From: Anastatus disparis
Lineage: Eukaryota; Arthropoda; Insecta; Hymenoptera; Eupelmidae
Direction of reading: 5' to 3'
DNA: 64,000 nt
Assembly: GCA_017163975.1 (NCBI GenBank)
Contig: JAFFSR010000316.1
Span: 1,021,001 to 1,085,000 of the forward strand
Part shown: piece after piece, positions 1 to 11,384 of the stretch
How positions within the stretch are numbered: position 1 is the first letter of the stretch
How the letters are laid out: every line of letters begins with the position of its first letter
Position numbers and translations under genes: made by a program
The notes under the pieces: model-generated
The model's input: the letters and a program-made list of their open reading frames with translations, nothing else
Told to the model about the DNA's origin: nothing
Database searches by the model: none

Positions 1-505
1 ATGCTATGATTAACCTCATTCTGATTTATGTTTTGATTAATGATCTTTGAGTTGGAAATTTTTTGAGAAACTTTGTGAATAGTCTAGACATTATAACAAT
101 TTTACTGATATAAACAAAATTCATGCAACCCATACTAAATTTTGAGTGATCGATCTTTGAAAGTTCGGAAATACATCAAATTTTCGTTTAGCGGAATCTA
201 TGCAAAGAGAATTGGCAACGCTGTACTTACACTAAAATACACAGCACATATGGCACAGCTGTCGTGCATTTTAAATAGCTCTATAATCGCAAGATGAGGA
301 TTAAAATAAATTAGAAAATTAGTATTGAAAGATAAATTGAAATCGTTTTATTATCGTCAAATTTTCATGAAACTAACATCAATAAGAAATTTATTAACTC
401 AATAATAAATATAGAACAAAATAATACGTAGAACATACAGAATAAAGTAAATTTTTTATATGAAATATAATTTTTTAAATATTACACATTTAAATATACA
501 TCAAT
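1..505. other. AT-rich interval, nothing recognised
   Basis: I see no coding frame, tandem repeat or inverted repeat of note. It may be the 5' flank of the retroelement remnant that follows. Confidence 0.5.
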
Positions 506-1740
506 ATGGTGGGCCCGAGCTACGAGCTTCCCGATCTGTACGGGCCAAGAATGTACAAATGTCATCCAAAAAATAAAATTCAGTCAGTTTTTTGTATTAT
601 ATGCGGTGATGCGTATCATATTAGTGATTTTAATAGATCAAAAAGTGTATTTGTAAATACTTCTGAAGTAATATGTCAAAACATCCTAATCTAAACTCAA
701 AAAAATAAATGAAGACGTGTTAAATGAAAAAACAAAAAAGATTACTACACAAATTGAAGCTACTCAAATAGAAAAATTGAAAAAGCAAATTTTAGAAGAA
801 ATAACAAAATAAAATAAATCGAAAAGTTCTGATTAAGCGTTGAATGAAAGTGTTGATGTAGAAAATCTTAGAATAAAGATTGTTTTATTAAAAGATTTAA
901 AAACTGAATTACTAGAATAAAATTATTTATTAAAAGAACTATTAAATAAAGAAAAAGAAAACTTTAATACAAATTTTAAACAAGCCCATGTACAAATCAC
1001 TGTGGAAAAAAACAAAAGCCTAAACATACTCCAAGATTTATAATTAAAAAATTAAAAAAGGAAAAATCTATAGAAAAAGTTAAAGCAAATGTGTCACATT
1101 ATTTAATAAAAGATAAGACAATACAAACAAAAAGTGTTTATACTAAAAATAACGAAGAAATGATTGTTAATTTCAGCAATGAAGACAGTGTTGACAAGGT
1201 TATAGATATATTGAATCGAAAACTAGCAAACAGTTGTGATAAAGCCAGAAATGAAGATTGTTGGAATTGATGATTTCGAAAACATGGATAAGAAAAAATT
1301 AGAAAACGATATTAATGAAAGAAATTTTAATAAATTTTTATAATATCTATAAAAATAGTGTCCTATCTGTTATTATAGAATTGCCTGCAGAGGATCATAA
1401 ATACATTAGAGAAAATAAAAACAAAATATATGTTGGTTATCAAAACTGTAAGATATTTGATATGATAAATGTTAGGTCTTGCTATAATTGTGGGAGATAT
1501 GGATATAGTGGATATAAATATAGAAAACAATCTACATGTACAAAATGTGCTGGAACTCACAAAGTAGGTAAATGTAATGAAACCAGATTTGAATGTGCCA
1601 ACTGCAAATTCAGCCATAATAAATATAATACAAGTCATGATATCAACCATGAAGAAACGGATAGTGAGAAATGTGAAATATGAAAGACTTAAGCCAAAAA
1701 GTATATAGATATGACAGATTATCTTATTGCACCCAATATA
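506..1740 (+). pseudogene. Degraded non-LTR retrotransposon ORF1 (gag-like)
   Basis: The open pieces (506-694, 1315-1683) join through broken frames into one ORF1-like protein. In order: an N-terminal Cys/His stretch (FCIICGDAYH, about 585-620); an A-rich Lys/Glu coiled-coil region (about 700-1000); a segment with RRM-like hydrophobic spacing (about 1080-1250); and three CCHC-type knuckles (about 1477-1620). Knuckle 2, CTKCAGTHKVGKC, is intact. Knuckle 1, CYNCGRYGYSGYKY, has Tyr where the zinc-binding His and Cys should be. Knuckle 3 starts CANCKFSH. This order is typical of ORF1 in Jockey/I/R1-like non-LTR elements, whose product binds element RNA. Stops at several places and a frameshift near 1265-1315 make it dead. 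No endonuclease/RT ORF2 follows. The clade is not determined. Confidence 0.75.
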
Positions 1741-1884
1741 CCAAGACCGCATGGGTGTTTGATACCCTCGCTTCGATTGGACAACAAATAACACCTATGC
1801 AAGAAACACCTACAATGTGCACTTGTAATGAACATAATGTGACAATTTTTCGACTCGAAATGATAAGTTAGATAAAAAACCATA

Positions 1885-2118
1885 ACTGTGCGCAAAGCAA
1901 AGTGCTTTATGCACACCTTCTACACTGTGTGGGAGTAGGGTGCTTTGCATGCAAAAAAGTAATAGGCAAAGTCAAGTTTTGCACACACAGTTAAAAAATA
2001 ACTATTTCTTAACTCCACGTGCAATACTCGACTTTGTCTGTTAGTTTTTTGGGTGCAAAGTATCCCATTCTCACACAGTTTAGAAGTTGTACGCAAAGTA
2101 CTTTACTTTGTGCACTGA
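1885..2118. repeat. Palindromic MITE-like element, 234 bp
   Basis: The left arm starting CTGTGCGCAAAGCAAAGTGC is the imperfect reverse complement of the right arm ending at 2118, with pairing up to the centre near 2000. Arms are about 110 bp. It sits immediately downstream of the ORF1 remnant. Confidence 0.8.
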
Positions 2119-2390
2119 TTACTCAATCAACAAACAATAGTCGTGACCATATTCATCCTTCGTACGCCTAAGTTAAGTAGATAATTTTATGTTGCAGTAG
2201 GATGGATGAAAAACTATAAAAAAATTGATTCAAAATTAATAAAAACATACAAATCACACTTTAATTATATTCAAAATCTAAATGCGTTTGGTTGAATAAT
2301 TCAAATCAAGCAACCATTATTTTTCATTGATTAAATTATTCTTATATATTTTCAACATTAATAAATAAGATATTAATGTTTATTTAGAAT

Positions 2391-2502
2391 TAACATTAAT
2401 ATATTATAATGTGTTTAATAACATTAATATATTATAATGTGTTTAATAACATTAATATATTATAATGTGTTTAATAACATTAATATATTATAATGTGTTT
2501 AA
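2391..2502. repeat. 28 bp tandem repeat, 4 copies
   Basis: Four near-identical 28 bp units begin TAACATTAATATATTATAAT, starting at 2391, 2419, 2447 and 2475. A partial unit trails into 2525. Confidence 0.9.
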
Positions 2503-3149
2503 TAAATTATAATTTATTATAATGTGTAAGAATTGATTAAAGTTACTCTTTCATTTGTTTTTCATTTGTAAACATCAATCTTTAAATTTTTCGCATTGCT
2601 GTTGCTATGAGCCAGAATTTTCTTGTGGTTAAGAAATTTTTAAAGTCAGCTGTTAGCATACACGCGCTTACATCATTCTGTCGACCTAAACTGTCTAGTC
2701 TAAACATATTCCTAAGCCATACATCCTTGAGCTCGTATAGAAAGCTTTTATACTTCACTGTAGATGTATATAAGCATTTGAACATAGCTGAGAGGCGAGC
2801 CAAGACATGTATGATGTCCATACAAATTTAACTTGGTCTATAGATATTGAACTGAATCTGGCTTACAGTGACATAAATGTATATGTGTATATATATATAT
2901 ATAAATAAACGAATCATAGCTAGGAACGAAAATGTAGTCAACAGAAGTCATATGAGGCTTAAAATGTTCTTACGAGAAAGTTCTTTTGAAATCACTTCGA
3001 TTTTTTTTAAAAACCAATATAGGTCGCTTAAATTTATTAAAATTATGGATGAGTTGTTAATAATCAAGGAAAAATGTTATACCACAATCTGAAATCAAAA
3101 ACACTAAGTATTCTCAGATCGAAAGAAAGATAGTGACTTATTCTTCCAG
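2503..3149. other. Non-coding interval, no clear feature
   Basis: Overlapping frames on both strands (about 2582-2831) show no family motif, and neither continues beyond the interval. A short TA run lies at 2888-2902. Confidence 0.4.
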
Positions 3150-3730
3150 ACCTAATATGATTTTTTTTTAAATTTAAAATGGTTGCTCCAATATAGCGTC
3201 TTAAAGTGGCAAAAGTGATCAGAAATACATTTAAAAAAAGTAATGAAACGGGAGAACAGACGTTATTGCTTGCGTTTTTTATGTTAAAATCGCATTTATT
3301 ATTCGTTTTTCTAAACGTCTCTTGATTTTTTACTGATTCAGCATGGCGATTCCAATACGACATCTCAAAGTGGCAAAATGGTCAGAAATACATAAAAAAA
3401 ATATAAAACAGGAGAATGCTAGGGTTTTTATGTTAAAATAAAGTTTATTATTCGTTCTTTCAAATGTCTCTTGATTTCTTACAAATTCAGTATGGCCTCA
3501 AAGTTGCAAAAATTATTAGTTTTACATAAAAAAGAAGGATGAGATTGGAAAGAGACATATTTGCTTATGATTTTTATGATAAAACAAAGCTGATGATTCG
3601 TTCTCTAACATTTTTTCTGATTTTTTAATATGTATTGTGGTGGATCCAATATGATGCCTCAAAGTTGCAAAAACTAGCAATTACACAATCATAAAAGTAA
3701 TAAAATTAGAGAAAATACATTCTCACCTCT
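3150..3730. repeat. Degenerate tandem repeat, about 140-165 bp period, 4 units
   Basis: A core like CTCAAAGTGGCAAAA recurs near 3205, 3363, 3498 and 3658. Each is preceded by a CCAATATG-like block in most units and followed by an A-rich tract, then a block containing TTATTATTCGTT. Units are diverged and shorten from 5' to 3'. Confidence 0.7.
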
Positions 3731-3779
3731 GATTTCTTTATGATAAAAGAAAGATGTTGCCTTTTTTAGAGTAATAAAA

Positions 3780-5346
3780 TCTTGCGAATACTTTTGAACT
3801 TTCTGATCATCATACAGCCTTTTTATTACTTCTACATCAATTTTTTTAAGGTATGCTGGTGATGATTATGCATGTCACGTCAAATATGTCGTAAAAATTT
3901 CTACGTCGATTTTACTATTTTTGATTGTGTTTTTAATCCATTTGCTTACGGAATTTGCTGTTACCACTTTGTGTGGTTTTTTATGCTAATAAAGGGATTG
4001 TCTTCTGATCCTCTTAAGGATTTTGTTATTTCTAAATATTTCTTTAAAAAAGAATAATCACATATATTTGAATGAATATCGAATTTTTATTTTCAAATAA
4101 TTATTTAATTAGGACTAGCTATTCTGTGTTTGATGCTGATGTTTTTATAAAATTTGTAATTCGGATTTCTAATCCTTTATCTTTTTCCTTAAAATTATTT
4201 ATTTTTTATTGATGTTAAAGTCTAGACTTGTTACGCAGTATTAAAAGCTGATAGAGTTGCTACTTTTTCTGATATTCGCTTTACTTCTGTAGTATATAAT
4301 TTACTTCAGTAGTTGGTAACCGCATCGACATCCCTATTCTGTTTTCTAAGCAGACTTTTTACCAACTTTTCAAAGTTTATGAGTACGCTGTATATGGAAC
4401 CAAAGTGACTAAATATAGTACCTCAGATGGTATTTGTTTTCTTGCGAATGCTTCTCGCAAATAACGCTTGCAACCAAACTTAGATTTTTGGCTTGCGGAT
4501 GTAGTTTCTGTCTATGAGAAAATAAGAGTATGTAATTATTAGGTTTAATTTTTATTGGATAATTTTTAGCTAGTTCTAAAAATGGTGGATACCAGACCTG
4601 TAGACCAGTCCGGTACAATTATTATTTCAGTTCCTTGTTTTCGTTTTCTTTTCGTGTCTTCAATATTCAACCGAAGGACGAAAACACGTAAAAGTTTAAT
4701 GTTGACAAACTAACTATAAATGCGTCTGTCGTTGCTGCTTCCGAGTCTATGTGCAAGAAAAATATTTCTTTTATTTATTTTTTTGTTAGCGAAATAATCG
4801 TATTCTGGAGCACCTAATTGACTTATAATATTATTAAAATATTTATTATTTATATACCGTTCTATGTCTTAGTTTTTTAGATTAGATAATCTGTCCACAT
4901 CTTTGTTGTCTTTTGAAAGAATATATGAAACATACAGAAATATATTCCTGTTTTCCACCCAATGTCATATTTCTCGAACTAGAGTATAGTAAACTGCGTA
5001 CCACGTACATCCTATTCCAAATATATAAAATGGCAGATAATACGTAATGAAACTTCACGGCTTCTAGGTTTTGCGATTATTGATTATATTTTCTTTTTAC
5101 TGCTGTTAAGTCTTTAACAATTAATATGCCATTGTTTTTTCGTTTCATTCAAAAATCAATATTGATGCTTCCAATTTGGAAAGACTTTCTTCATAGAAAT
5201 GTTTGAAATAGATTTATTTTACAAAAGTGTTTGAAAAAGAAACACTTGGATACACGGTTTAAAAAGGACATATTTTACAAAACACTTTGGAAAGAAGTTA
5301 TTTAAAAAAAAAATTTTTAAAAAGACTTATGTGGGAGGTTTGAATA
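3780..5346. other. AT-rich interval, nothing recognised
   Basis: Short frames only, none with a motif. No convincing inverted or tandem repeat was seen. Confidence 0.4.
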
Positions 5347-7192
5347 ACACAGGCCCACAAAATGAAAAAAATGGTTTGTACTTTTGACCAGATCTATTAT
5401 TTCTTATGTATTTTTGGACACTGAATCCGAATCTGCAATCAAAATATAGCCTTTGCCTATATAAATTGAGATTTATCCTAGAAAAATCTCATTTTTTTTG
5501 CTTTTTTTCCTGGTTTTTTAAAGCTAAAAAAAGGAAGAAAGATACAATTAATTTGACTTTAAAATCAATTTGTACGGAAAAAATATATCGAAAACCATAC
5601 TGCCGTCCAAAGTAAGAAAACCTTAACTCCAATGGGATTCCAATGTAGTTAACCACTTTTATACTTTGGACAGCAGCATATTATTAATATTTTTTCCACG
5701 CAGTTATAACCATTTGTACGGCGCTGAGAAGATGACAAATTCAAAAAAAGTCGAAATTCAGTCTAAAGATTAAAACGCTATTAAAATTTTATTAGAAATC
5801 TTTAAAAGAGATGATAGACATTATAAATATTATGCGAGGGGTTTTGGAGGTCGCCGATACTGAGGCTCCGAGATTCCTCTGCATCGTAAGACACTTGCGT
5901 GTACCTGCCATGACGGCATCTAAGCTACAATCAAGGAACTCAGCCGGATAACGGGCTCACTCCGCAAAGAGGTGTCCTGGATGCAGACACACGCAGTTTT
6001 AGGAATCTCCTTTGTAGTGGTTTTACAGTTATAACCTTTTACTTAAATGTTCAAATGTATATTAAATGTCAGTGGAAATTTGCATTGATGAAAATTGCCT
6101 GAGATAAACTGTTTTCGCTTGATTCGGGAACAATGGAGTTATGGGGTTATTTCACTGTCCAAACGTATTCGGAATATTAGTAAAAATTTACAATAATACA
6201 AATCGCCTGGAATGAATTGCTTTTTTTTTATTCGAGAACAAAGGGGTTATGGGGTTATGGAGTTTAGGGGTTATATTATTATAGAGTTATGGGTTAAAGG
6301 TAACATGGGGTTATTGTGTTGTGGTTTCAAGGGGTTAAGAGAATTCATATGAACGGTTTATAGTTATATAGTTTAAATAGCGGTTTTTTGAGGTTATGGG
6401 AAACCCTAGCCCAATGGAATTATTCTCACCCTTAATTCGGATTCAGCGACCCCAAAAACATATACACTATCCTCCAGCCACATTTGCCCACCCTACATGA
6501 AAATCGATCAAACTTTAAAGTTTTGTGGCTCAGTGAAAAATAGTCGTATTTAAAAAATTCCGACTAGGTTTTAAAAAGGGTTTAAAAACCTTTAATTTAA
6601 GCCAAGTTGAGCAAAAAAAAATTAAAAAATGCATGCCTTATGCGTAAAAAAAGTTTTAGTTAAATCTAAATATTTATTTTTTTGACTCAAAAATAAACAA
6701 CTTTTTCATTAAAAATTTTTTTATATCATGCGTATTTTTTGAGATAATAGCTATTAAAAAAAATTGTTTTTTCATAAAAAATGACCATAACTACCGTAAA
6801 ATCGATCATAAATGAGCTTTTTATAGCTCATTTTGAAGGTGACTCCTTTAGCTTTTACCTCTATTTTGTTTTTCTATGATTCGATAATTTCCGCAAAAAT
6901 GGCAGGCGTTTGAATAGGGGCAAAAAATTGAATATTTTTTAGTTAGTTTTTTACGCATAAGGCATGCATTTTTTAATTTTTTTTTGCTCAACTCGGCTTC
7001 AATTAAAGATTTTTAAACCCTTTTTAAAACCCAGTCGGAATTTTTTAATTACGACTATTTTTCACTGAGCCACAAAACTTTAAAGTTTTATCGATTTTTA
7101 TGTAGGGTGGGCAAATGTGGCTGGAGGGTAGTGTAGTTGACATAATCTGACCCCCAAACTCAAAAATTTATTTTTTTCTGTGTGGCTGTGTT
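5347..7192. mobile_element. Non-autonomous relative of the family A foldback element
   Basis: The left end (about 5348-5440) reads ACACAGGCCCACAAAA, then GACCAGA, then a CTGAATCCGAATCT block, in the same order as the family A terminus at 24363. The right end (7178-7192) reads GTGTGGCTGTGT, and a family A-like block TTCGGATTCAGCGACC lies at 6434-6449. There is no coding capacity. The right end is interrupted by the palindrome at 6461-7139. A GC-richer patch at 5834-5990 and a G-rich degenerate GGGGTTAT stretch at 6130-6340 lie inside. Confidence 0.6.
6461..7139. repeat. Palindromic element inserted in the family A relative
   Basis: The terminal inverted repeat begins TACACTATCCTCCAGCCACA and its complement ends at 7133-7139. 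Arms are about 200 bp (6461-6665 and 6940-7139), including a stretch around GCATGCCTTATGCGTAAAAA, with a loop of about 280 bp. It separates CAAAAACATA on the left from the element's terminal GTGTGGCTGTGT block on the right. Confidence 0.8.
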
Positions 7193-7196
7193 ATTT

Positions 7197-7850
7197 ATTA
7201 AGACAACAACTAAAAATAGTTCTAAGATAGTTATCTTGCTTCTATCATGGAATTGCTACTAGCGTCTATTATTTTACCTTAAAAATAGTTCTGTCAAATT
7301 ATCATCTTTGATTCTAATAGTTGATGTCCTATGTAAAGATATCAAAAGATTATATTTACAAACACAAATGTGTTTGGAAAATAATGACATTTTACCAACG
7401 AATTAGGGATGGATTCACAGAGATTGTTTTCTACTGTCTACAAGAACGTTGAACTAGCCTGCACCAGTATAACTTCTTGGAATGATTTTTTGCAATTATA
7501 AAACTAGTCGCGGTGCCAATCGCAGTAGTCAAAAAGTTGTATTATTTTGTAAATCAACATGTGGAACATGCTCTGGTGATAATTGTCAAAATTGTCTTTC
7601 AATCACAGGTGTAGAATAAAAAATCGAAAGTGATGATGAAATACATTAAATTAATAAAGCATTTATCCACAATGCACTTATAATATTTTTATTTTTTCCT
7701 TTTCTTCTTATAATAATTTTCATAACTATTTTAAAGTAATTATAGTCATGATTTTAAAAGTAACTAGTAAATTTTAAGTGTAAAAATACTTCAATAAATT
7801 ACGAATTATATAATAAAACTTCAAAAATGTCTTATTATTAGAATAAGGCT
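7197..7850. other. Interval without recognised feature
   Basis: No repeat or coding motif seen. Confidence 0.4.
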
Positions 7851-8034
7851 CGAATTTATAGTCGACACTCAACGCTTAGCACTCAGAACTCAACCCTCAA
7901 ATCTCAAAGTTTCATTGTTCCATGCTCCCTATAAAGCATGTCTACGTTTATAGGGAACACGAAACAATGAAACTTTGAGATCCGAGGGTTGAGTTCTGAG
8001 TGCTAAGTGTTGAGTGTCGACTATAAATTCGAGT
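7851..8034. repeat. Near-perfect palindromic MITE, 184 bp
   Basis: The left arm from CTCGAATTTATAGTCGACAC pairs with the right arm ending GTGTCGACTATAAATTCGAG. Arms are about 80 bp with a short loop near 7942. A diverged relative with the same kind of terminus lies at 45488-45627. Confidence 0.9.
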
Positions 8035-8053
8035 CTAAGAGTGATTAAATGAT

Positions 8054-8436
8054 TTAAGAGGATGCTGGATCCCTCTATCCTTTTTAACTTATAAATGTAG
8101 GTTTTTGGAAAAACTAGTGATTATTAATAGAAATTAAGAGTTGTCCGCAACTTATACAATAAAAAATAATATTTTTTCTGATGAGAACAAATTAATTTTG
8201 ATGCTTTGTTTTCAAGAAAAGTTTGACATACATAATATAGGCTAGAGAATATAGTGTTTAAGTATGTCGAACTTTTCTTTAAAACAAAGGATCATTAATT
8301 TGTTCTTATCAGAAAAAATATTGTTTTTTACTGTATAAGTTGCGTACAACTCTTAATTTTTATCAATGATTACTATTTTTTCCAAAAATCTACATTTTCA
8401 ATTAGAAAAGGATAGAGAGATTCGACGTCCTCTCAA
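8054..8436. mobile_element. TTAA-type palindromic MITE, copy 1
   Basis: TTAA at 8054-8057 precedes the inverted repeat GAGGATGCTGGATCCCTCTA. The right end is its diverged complement followed by TCAA (8433-8436), one mismatch from TTAA. The arms pair almost to the centre near 8235. TTAA target use is characteristic of piggyBac and Kolobok transposons. No transposase is present, so the superfamily is inferred from the target alone. Confidence 0.75.
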
Positions 8437-8724
8437 GTTATTAAAAACTCATTTTTTGGCATTTCGTCGCTAAGGGTGGTTAAGGGTTGTGAAAATGCTT
8501 AATATCATTAATTATGTTATACAATATTAAATAATACTTATTTCACACATTTCAATGTCATTTAAATTTTTTATACGCATGAAACCGAATTTCTACTATT
8601 TTTTAACTTTAAGACCAGGCCGGAGTAGAACCTGATGCCGACCGAGTAACAATTGAGTCTTTTGTTATTTACTCAAATATTAATCGGTGTATCTTCAAAT
8701 TAAAGGTTGAGCGCAATAGATATT

Positions 8725-8935
8725 ATTATTATGAACATCTATAGACAAGAAAAAAAAATTCTACAGCTTTGTTTTTTAAAAAGTAAGGAACGCCGAAGTA
8801 AAAGTTTATGTTTATAATATTTTCGCGTTGCTTACTTTTCTCAAAAACAAAGCGGTAGATTTTTTTTCTTTCTTTCTTTCTTTTTTTATTATTGCTTTCT
8901 CATAGAGAAAGCAATAATAAAAATATTCTATCGAT
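8725..8935. repeat. Small palindromes between MITE copies
   Basis: ATTCTACAGCTTTGTTTTTT (from about 8757) pairs imperfectly with the block ending near 8857. A perfect hairpin around ATTATTGCTTTCTC lies at 8889-8918 beside a short TTTC microsatellite. Confidence 0.65.
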
Positions 8936-9636
8936 AAAAAATTTCTTTTCTATTTTTTCATTAATTTGTACATATTTGGACTTAAGAGGACGTTGGATCT
9001 CTCTATCCTTTTCTAATTAAAAAATGTTGGTTTTTGGAAAAACTATTAATTAATAATAGAAATTAAGAGTTGTCCACAACTTGTACAGTAAAAAACCATA
9101 TTTTTTTTGACGAGGACAAATTAATTTTGATGCTTTGTTTTCAAGAAAAGTTTGATATACTTAAACATCATATTCTCTAGCCTAACTTATGATTTTTTGA
9201 GTATGTCAAACTTTTCTTGAAAACAAAGCATCAAAATTAATTAGTCCTCATCAGAAAAAATATTGTTTTTTACACAGTGGAAATTTGTAATTTTAACACA
9301 CATAAGTGTTACAGATGAAACACAAATTTTTTTGTGTTGAAATTTACAAATTTTTTTTGTGTAATTTTCGAAGTTAAAATTTTAACATAAAAATTCATGA
9401 ATAATACAAAATTTTGAATAATAAAATTTTTAAATTTTACAAATTTGTGTTAAAATATAATGATTGAAATGCTGATTAAATATTAAATAATGACTTTTTC
9501 GTATTTCTTTCTGATAATATATTTAAAAAAACAGAGAGATAAAGAAATATAAGAAAAAGGATAAAATTATGGATGTTGGAGTGAATCAATAAAATCATAA
9601 ACAAACTAAACTCATTTGACAATATTACATTGTCGT

Positions 9637-10428
9637 TTAAGGGGTGTCCTCATACCGGCACAGAGATCTACCTTACCTATATTTGAATTATGCATTTGAA
9701 TAAAAATTTAAATATTTTTGACTTAAATTCATAGAAGAGGCACATTCTTAACATTCTAAAGAATTTATTGCAACGTTAAAAGACAGAATAAAAGTGAAAA
9801 TAAAGACAAAAACTGCATAATACGATCATTTATAACCACATTGAAAAGTTAATCGTATTAAGAGGAGGTCACGTATCTCTGTCCTTTTCTAATCAAAGAA
9901 TTGAGTTTTTTATAGAAACTAATAACTTTAGCAAAAAATGAAGAGAAAGCCGCATCTTGTAATAAAAAAGCAATATTTTCTTTGATAAGAAAGAATTAAT
10001 TTTATTGCTTCGTTTTCAAGAAAACCTTAAAAAACTCAAATCATAGAGGTTAGGGTGGAAAATTTGGTTTTTCAAGGTTTTCTTGAGAACGAAGCAATAA
10101 AATTAATTTTTTGTTATCAGAGAAAATATTGCTTTTTTTGATACACGATGCGGTTTTCTCTTCATTTTTTGATAAATTTATTAGTTTTTGTAAAAAAATC
10201 ATTTCTTTGATTAGAAAAGGACAGAGATACGTGGCCTCCTCTTAAGCAGTTTTCGCCTTTATTTTTATTACCCTTATATTGTCTTTTAACGTTGCAATAA
10301 AATCTTTGGCAAGTTAAGAATGTGCCTCTCCTACGAATTTCAGTCATGAATAGTTAAATTTTTATTAAAATTCATAATTTAAATGTAGATAAGGTAGAAC
10401 TCTATGTCGGTATGAGGATTCCCCTTAA
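9637..10428. mobile_element. TTAA-flanked palindromic element, 784 bp
   Basis: The inverted termini GGGGTGTCCTCATACCGGCA and the complement of the right end (GGGGAATCCTCATACCGACA) are flanked by TTAA at 9637-9640 and 10425-10428. The paralogous segment at 13376-13815 has a single TTTAAA-containing site (about 13715) without the insertion, confirming a TTAA duplication. Arms are about 200 bp and enclose another TTAA element. Confidence 0.85.
9858..10245. mobile_element. Inner TTAA palindromic MITE, 380 bp
   Basis: TTAA at both ends (9858-9861, 10242-10245) flanks the inverted repeats GAGGAGGTCACGTATCTCTG and complement. The sequence pairs to the centre near 10050. The termini resemble those at 8054 and 16451, so they form one family. 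It is nested inside the outer TTAA palindrome. Confidence 0.85.
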
Positions 10429-10507
10429 AGGCAAACGTAAACGAATGATTACGAAAAGAGCCGATCATTTTTTAATATGAGTGTATCTTATAAGTATAGA
10501 AATAGAG

Positions 10508-10582
10508 CCGGTTAGTGCCTTAGTCAGTAGAGCGTTGGATTTGTAATCTCAGAGTTCTGAGTTCGAATCCCGCTTTCGGCAG
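10508..10582 (+). pseudogene. tRNA-like sequence (degenerate, TGT anticodon position)
   Basis: The segment has a B-box-like GAGTTCGAATCCC and an A-box-like TTAGTCAGTAGAGCG. A 7-base loop TTTGTAA sits at the anticodon position. The acceptor stem (GCCGGTT against TTTCGGC) has two mismatches, and the anticodon and T stems also mispair. It is therefore a tRNA-derived repeat or pseudo-tRNA rather than a working gene. The same start, truncated, recurs at about 13798-13815. Confidence 0.5.
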
Positions 10583-10861
10583 CCGATTGATAGAAGCACC
10601 ACTGTACTTTACATGTGCTTTATTTACAAACACACTTACGAGCTCCGTCGCTGATTAGTATCACAAATAGCATAAATATAGCGATGTTAAAAAAGAAAAA
10701 AAAAACTAATTTTCGGACTTACTAGGAGAGTATCGCAACGAATATAGACGCTTATAGAAGCGTACTTTTAAATGGGAAATTTCGTCCAAAAATGAGTTAG
10801 TTCTGTCACCCAGTTACTTAGGGGTGTCACCAAATCCCATGTATTTTTGAATCTATATATA

Positions 10862-10869
<8 letters not shown>

Positions 10870-10894
<25 letters not shown>

Positions 10895-11240
10895 AAAAAG
10901 ATTAATATATAAAGGATATTGTTATCCTCTATATAATTAACCTTTTTCTATGGAGATGTCGAGGGAGCCCAGCCCGGAACCGTTTAACACATTACATCAG
11001 GCTAGACTGTCAGACACCGCCATACCGAAAACTTTGACTACCGATGGATGGTCAGCCACTTTTTGTGACCAACAATCAACCGATACTCAATGAGGTCAGA
11101 TTTCTTAAGAGTCGCGATATGGGTAGCACATACACTAATTTTCTTTCGAAAAAAAGTCAGAGGTGCCTGGCCAGGATTCGAACCCATGCCCACCGCGTTG
11201 AAGGCAAGAGCTCTATCCGTTACGCCACCGCGCTCCTATC
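10870..11240 (-). mobile_element. tRNA-derived SINE, copy 1
   Basis: On the minus strand a tRNA-like head (about 11240-11165) carries A box TGGCGTAACGGATAGAGC and B box GGGTTCGAATCC. The body runs to a hairpin (about 10900-10945) and a terminal A/T run at 10879-10894. A second copy with the same order lies at 53901-54267. Confidence 0.8.
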
Positions 11241-11291
11241 GCCACCGCGCTCCTATCGCCACCGCGCTCCTATCGCCACCGCGCTCCTATA
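11224..11291. repeat. 17 bp tandem repeat, 4 copies, at the SINE head
   Basis: GCCACCGCGCTCCTATC is repeated at 11224, 11241, 11258 and 11275. It starts inside the tRNA-like head and runs into a TA microsatellite. SINE copy 2 has only one unit. Confidence 0.95.
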
Positions 11292-11384
11292 TATATATAT
11301 ATATAGCACTTTTTTCATATACATATATGGATATACAAAAAATGTCAAACTGTTACCCAGGCTTTCGGACAAAAAATGTAACCC

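Noticed and set aside
1363..1794. 143-codon minus-strand frame opposite the ORF1 zinc knuckles
   Set aside because: Shadow of the plus-strand ORF1, which has recognisable knuckles.
3064..3363. 99-codon minus-strand frame
   Set aside because: Lies across the degenerate 140-165 bp tandem repeat. Other units do not keep the frame.
10508..10582. A functional tRNA-Thr gene
   Set aside because: A and B box-like sequences and a TGT loop are present, but the acceptor, anticodon and T stems mispair, and a truncated copy recurs in a repeat.
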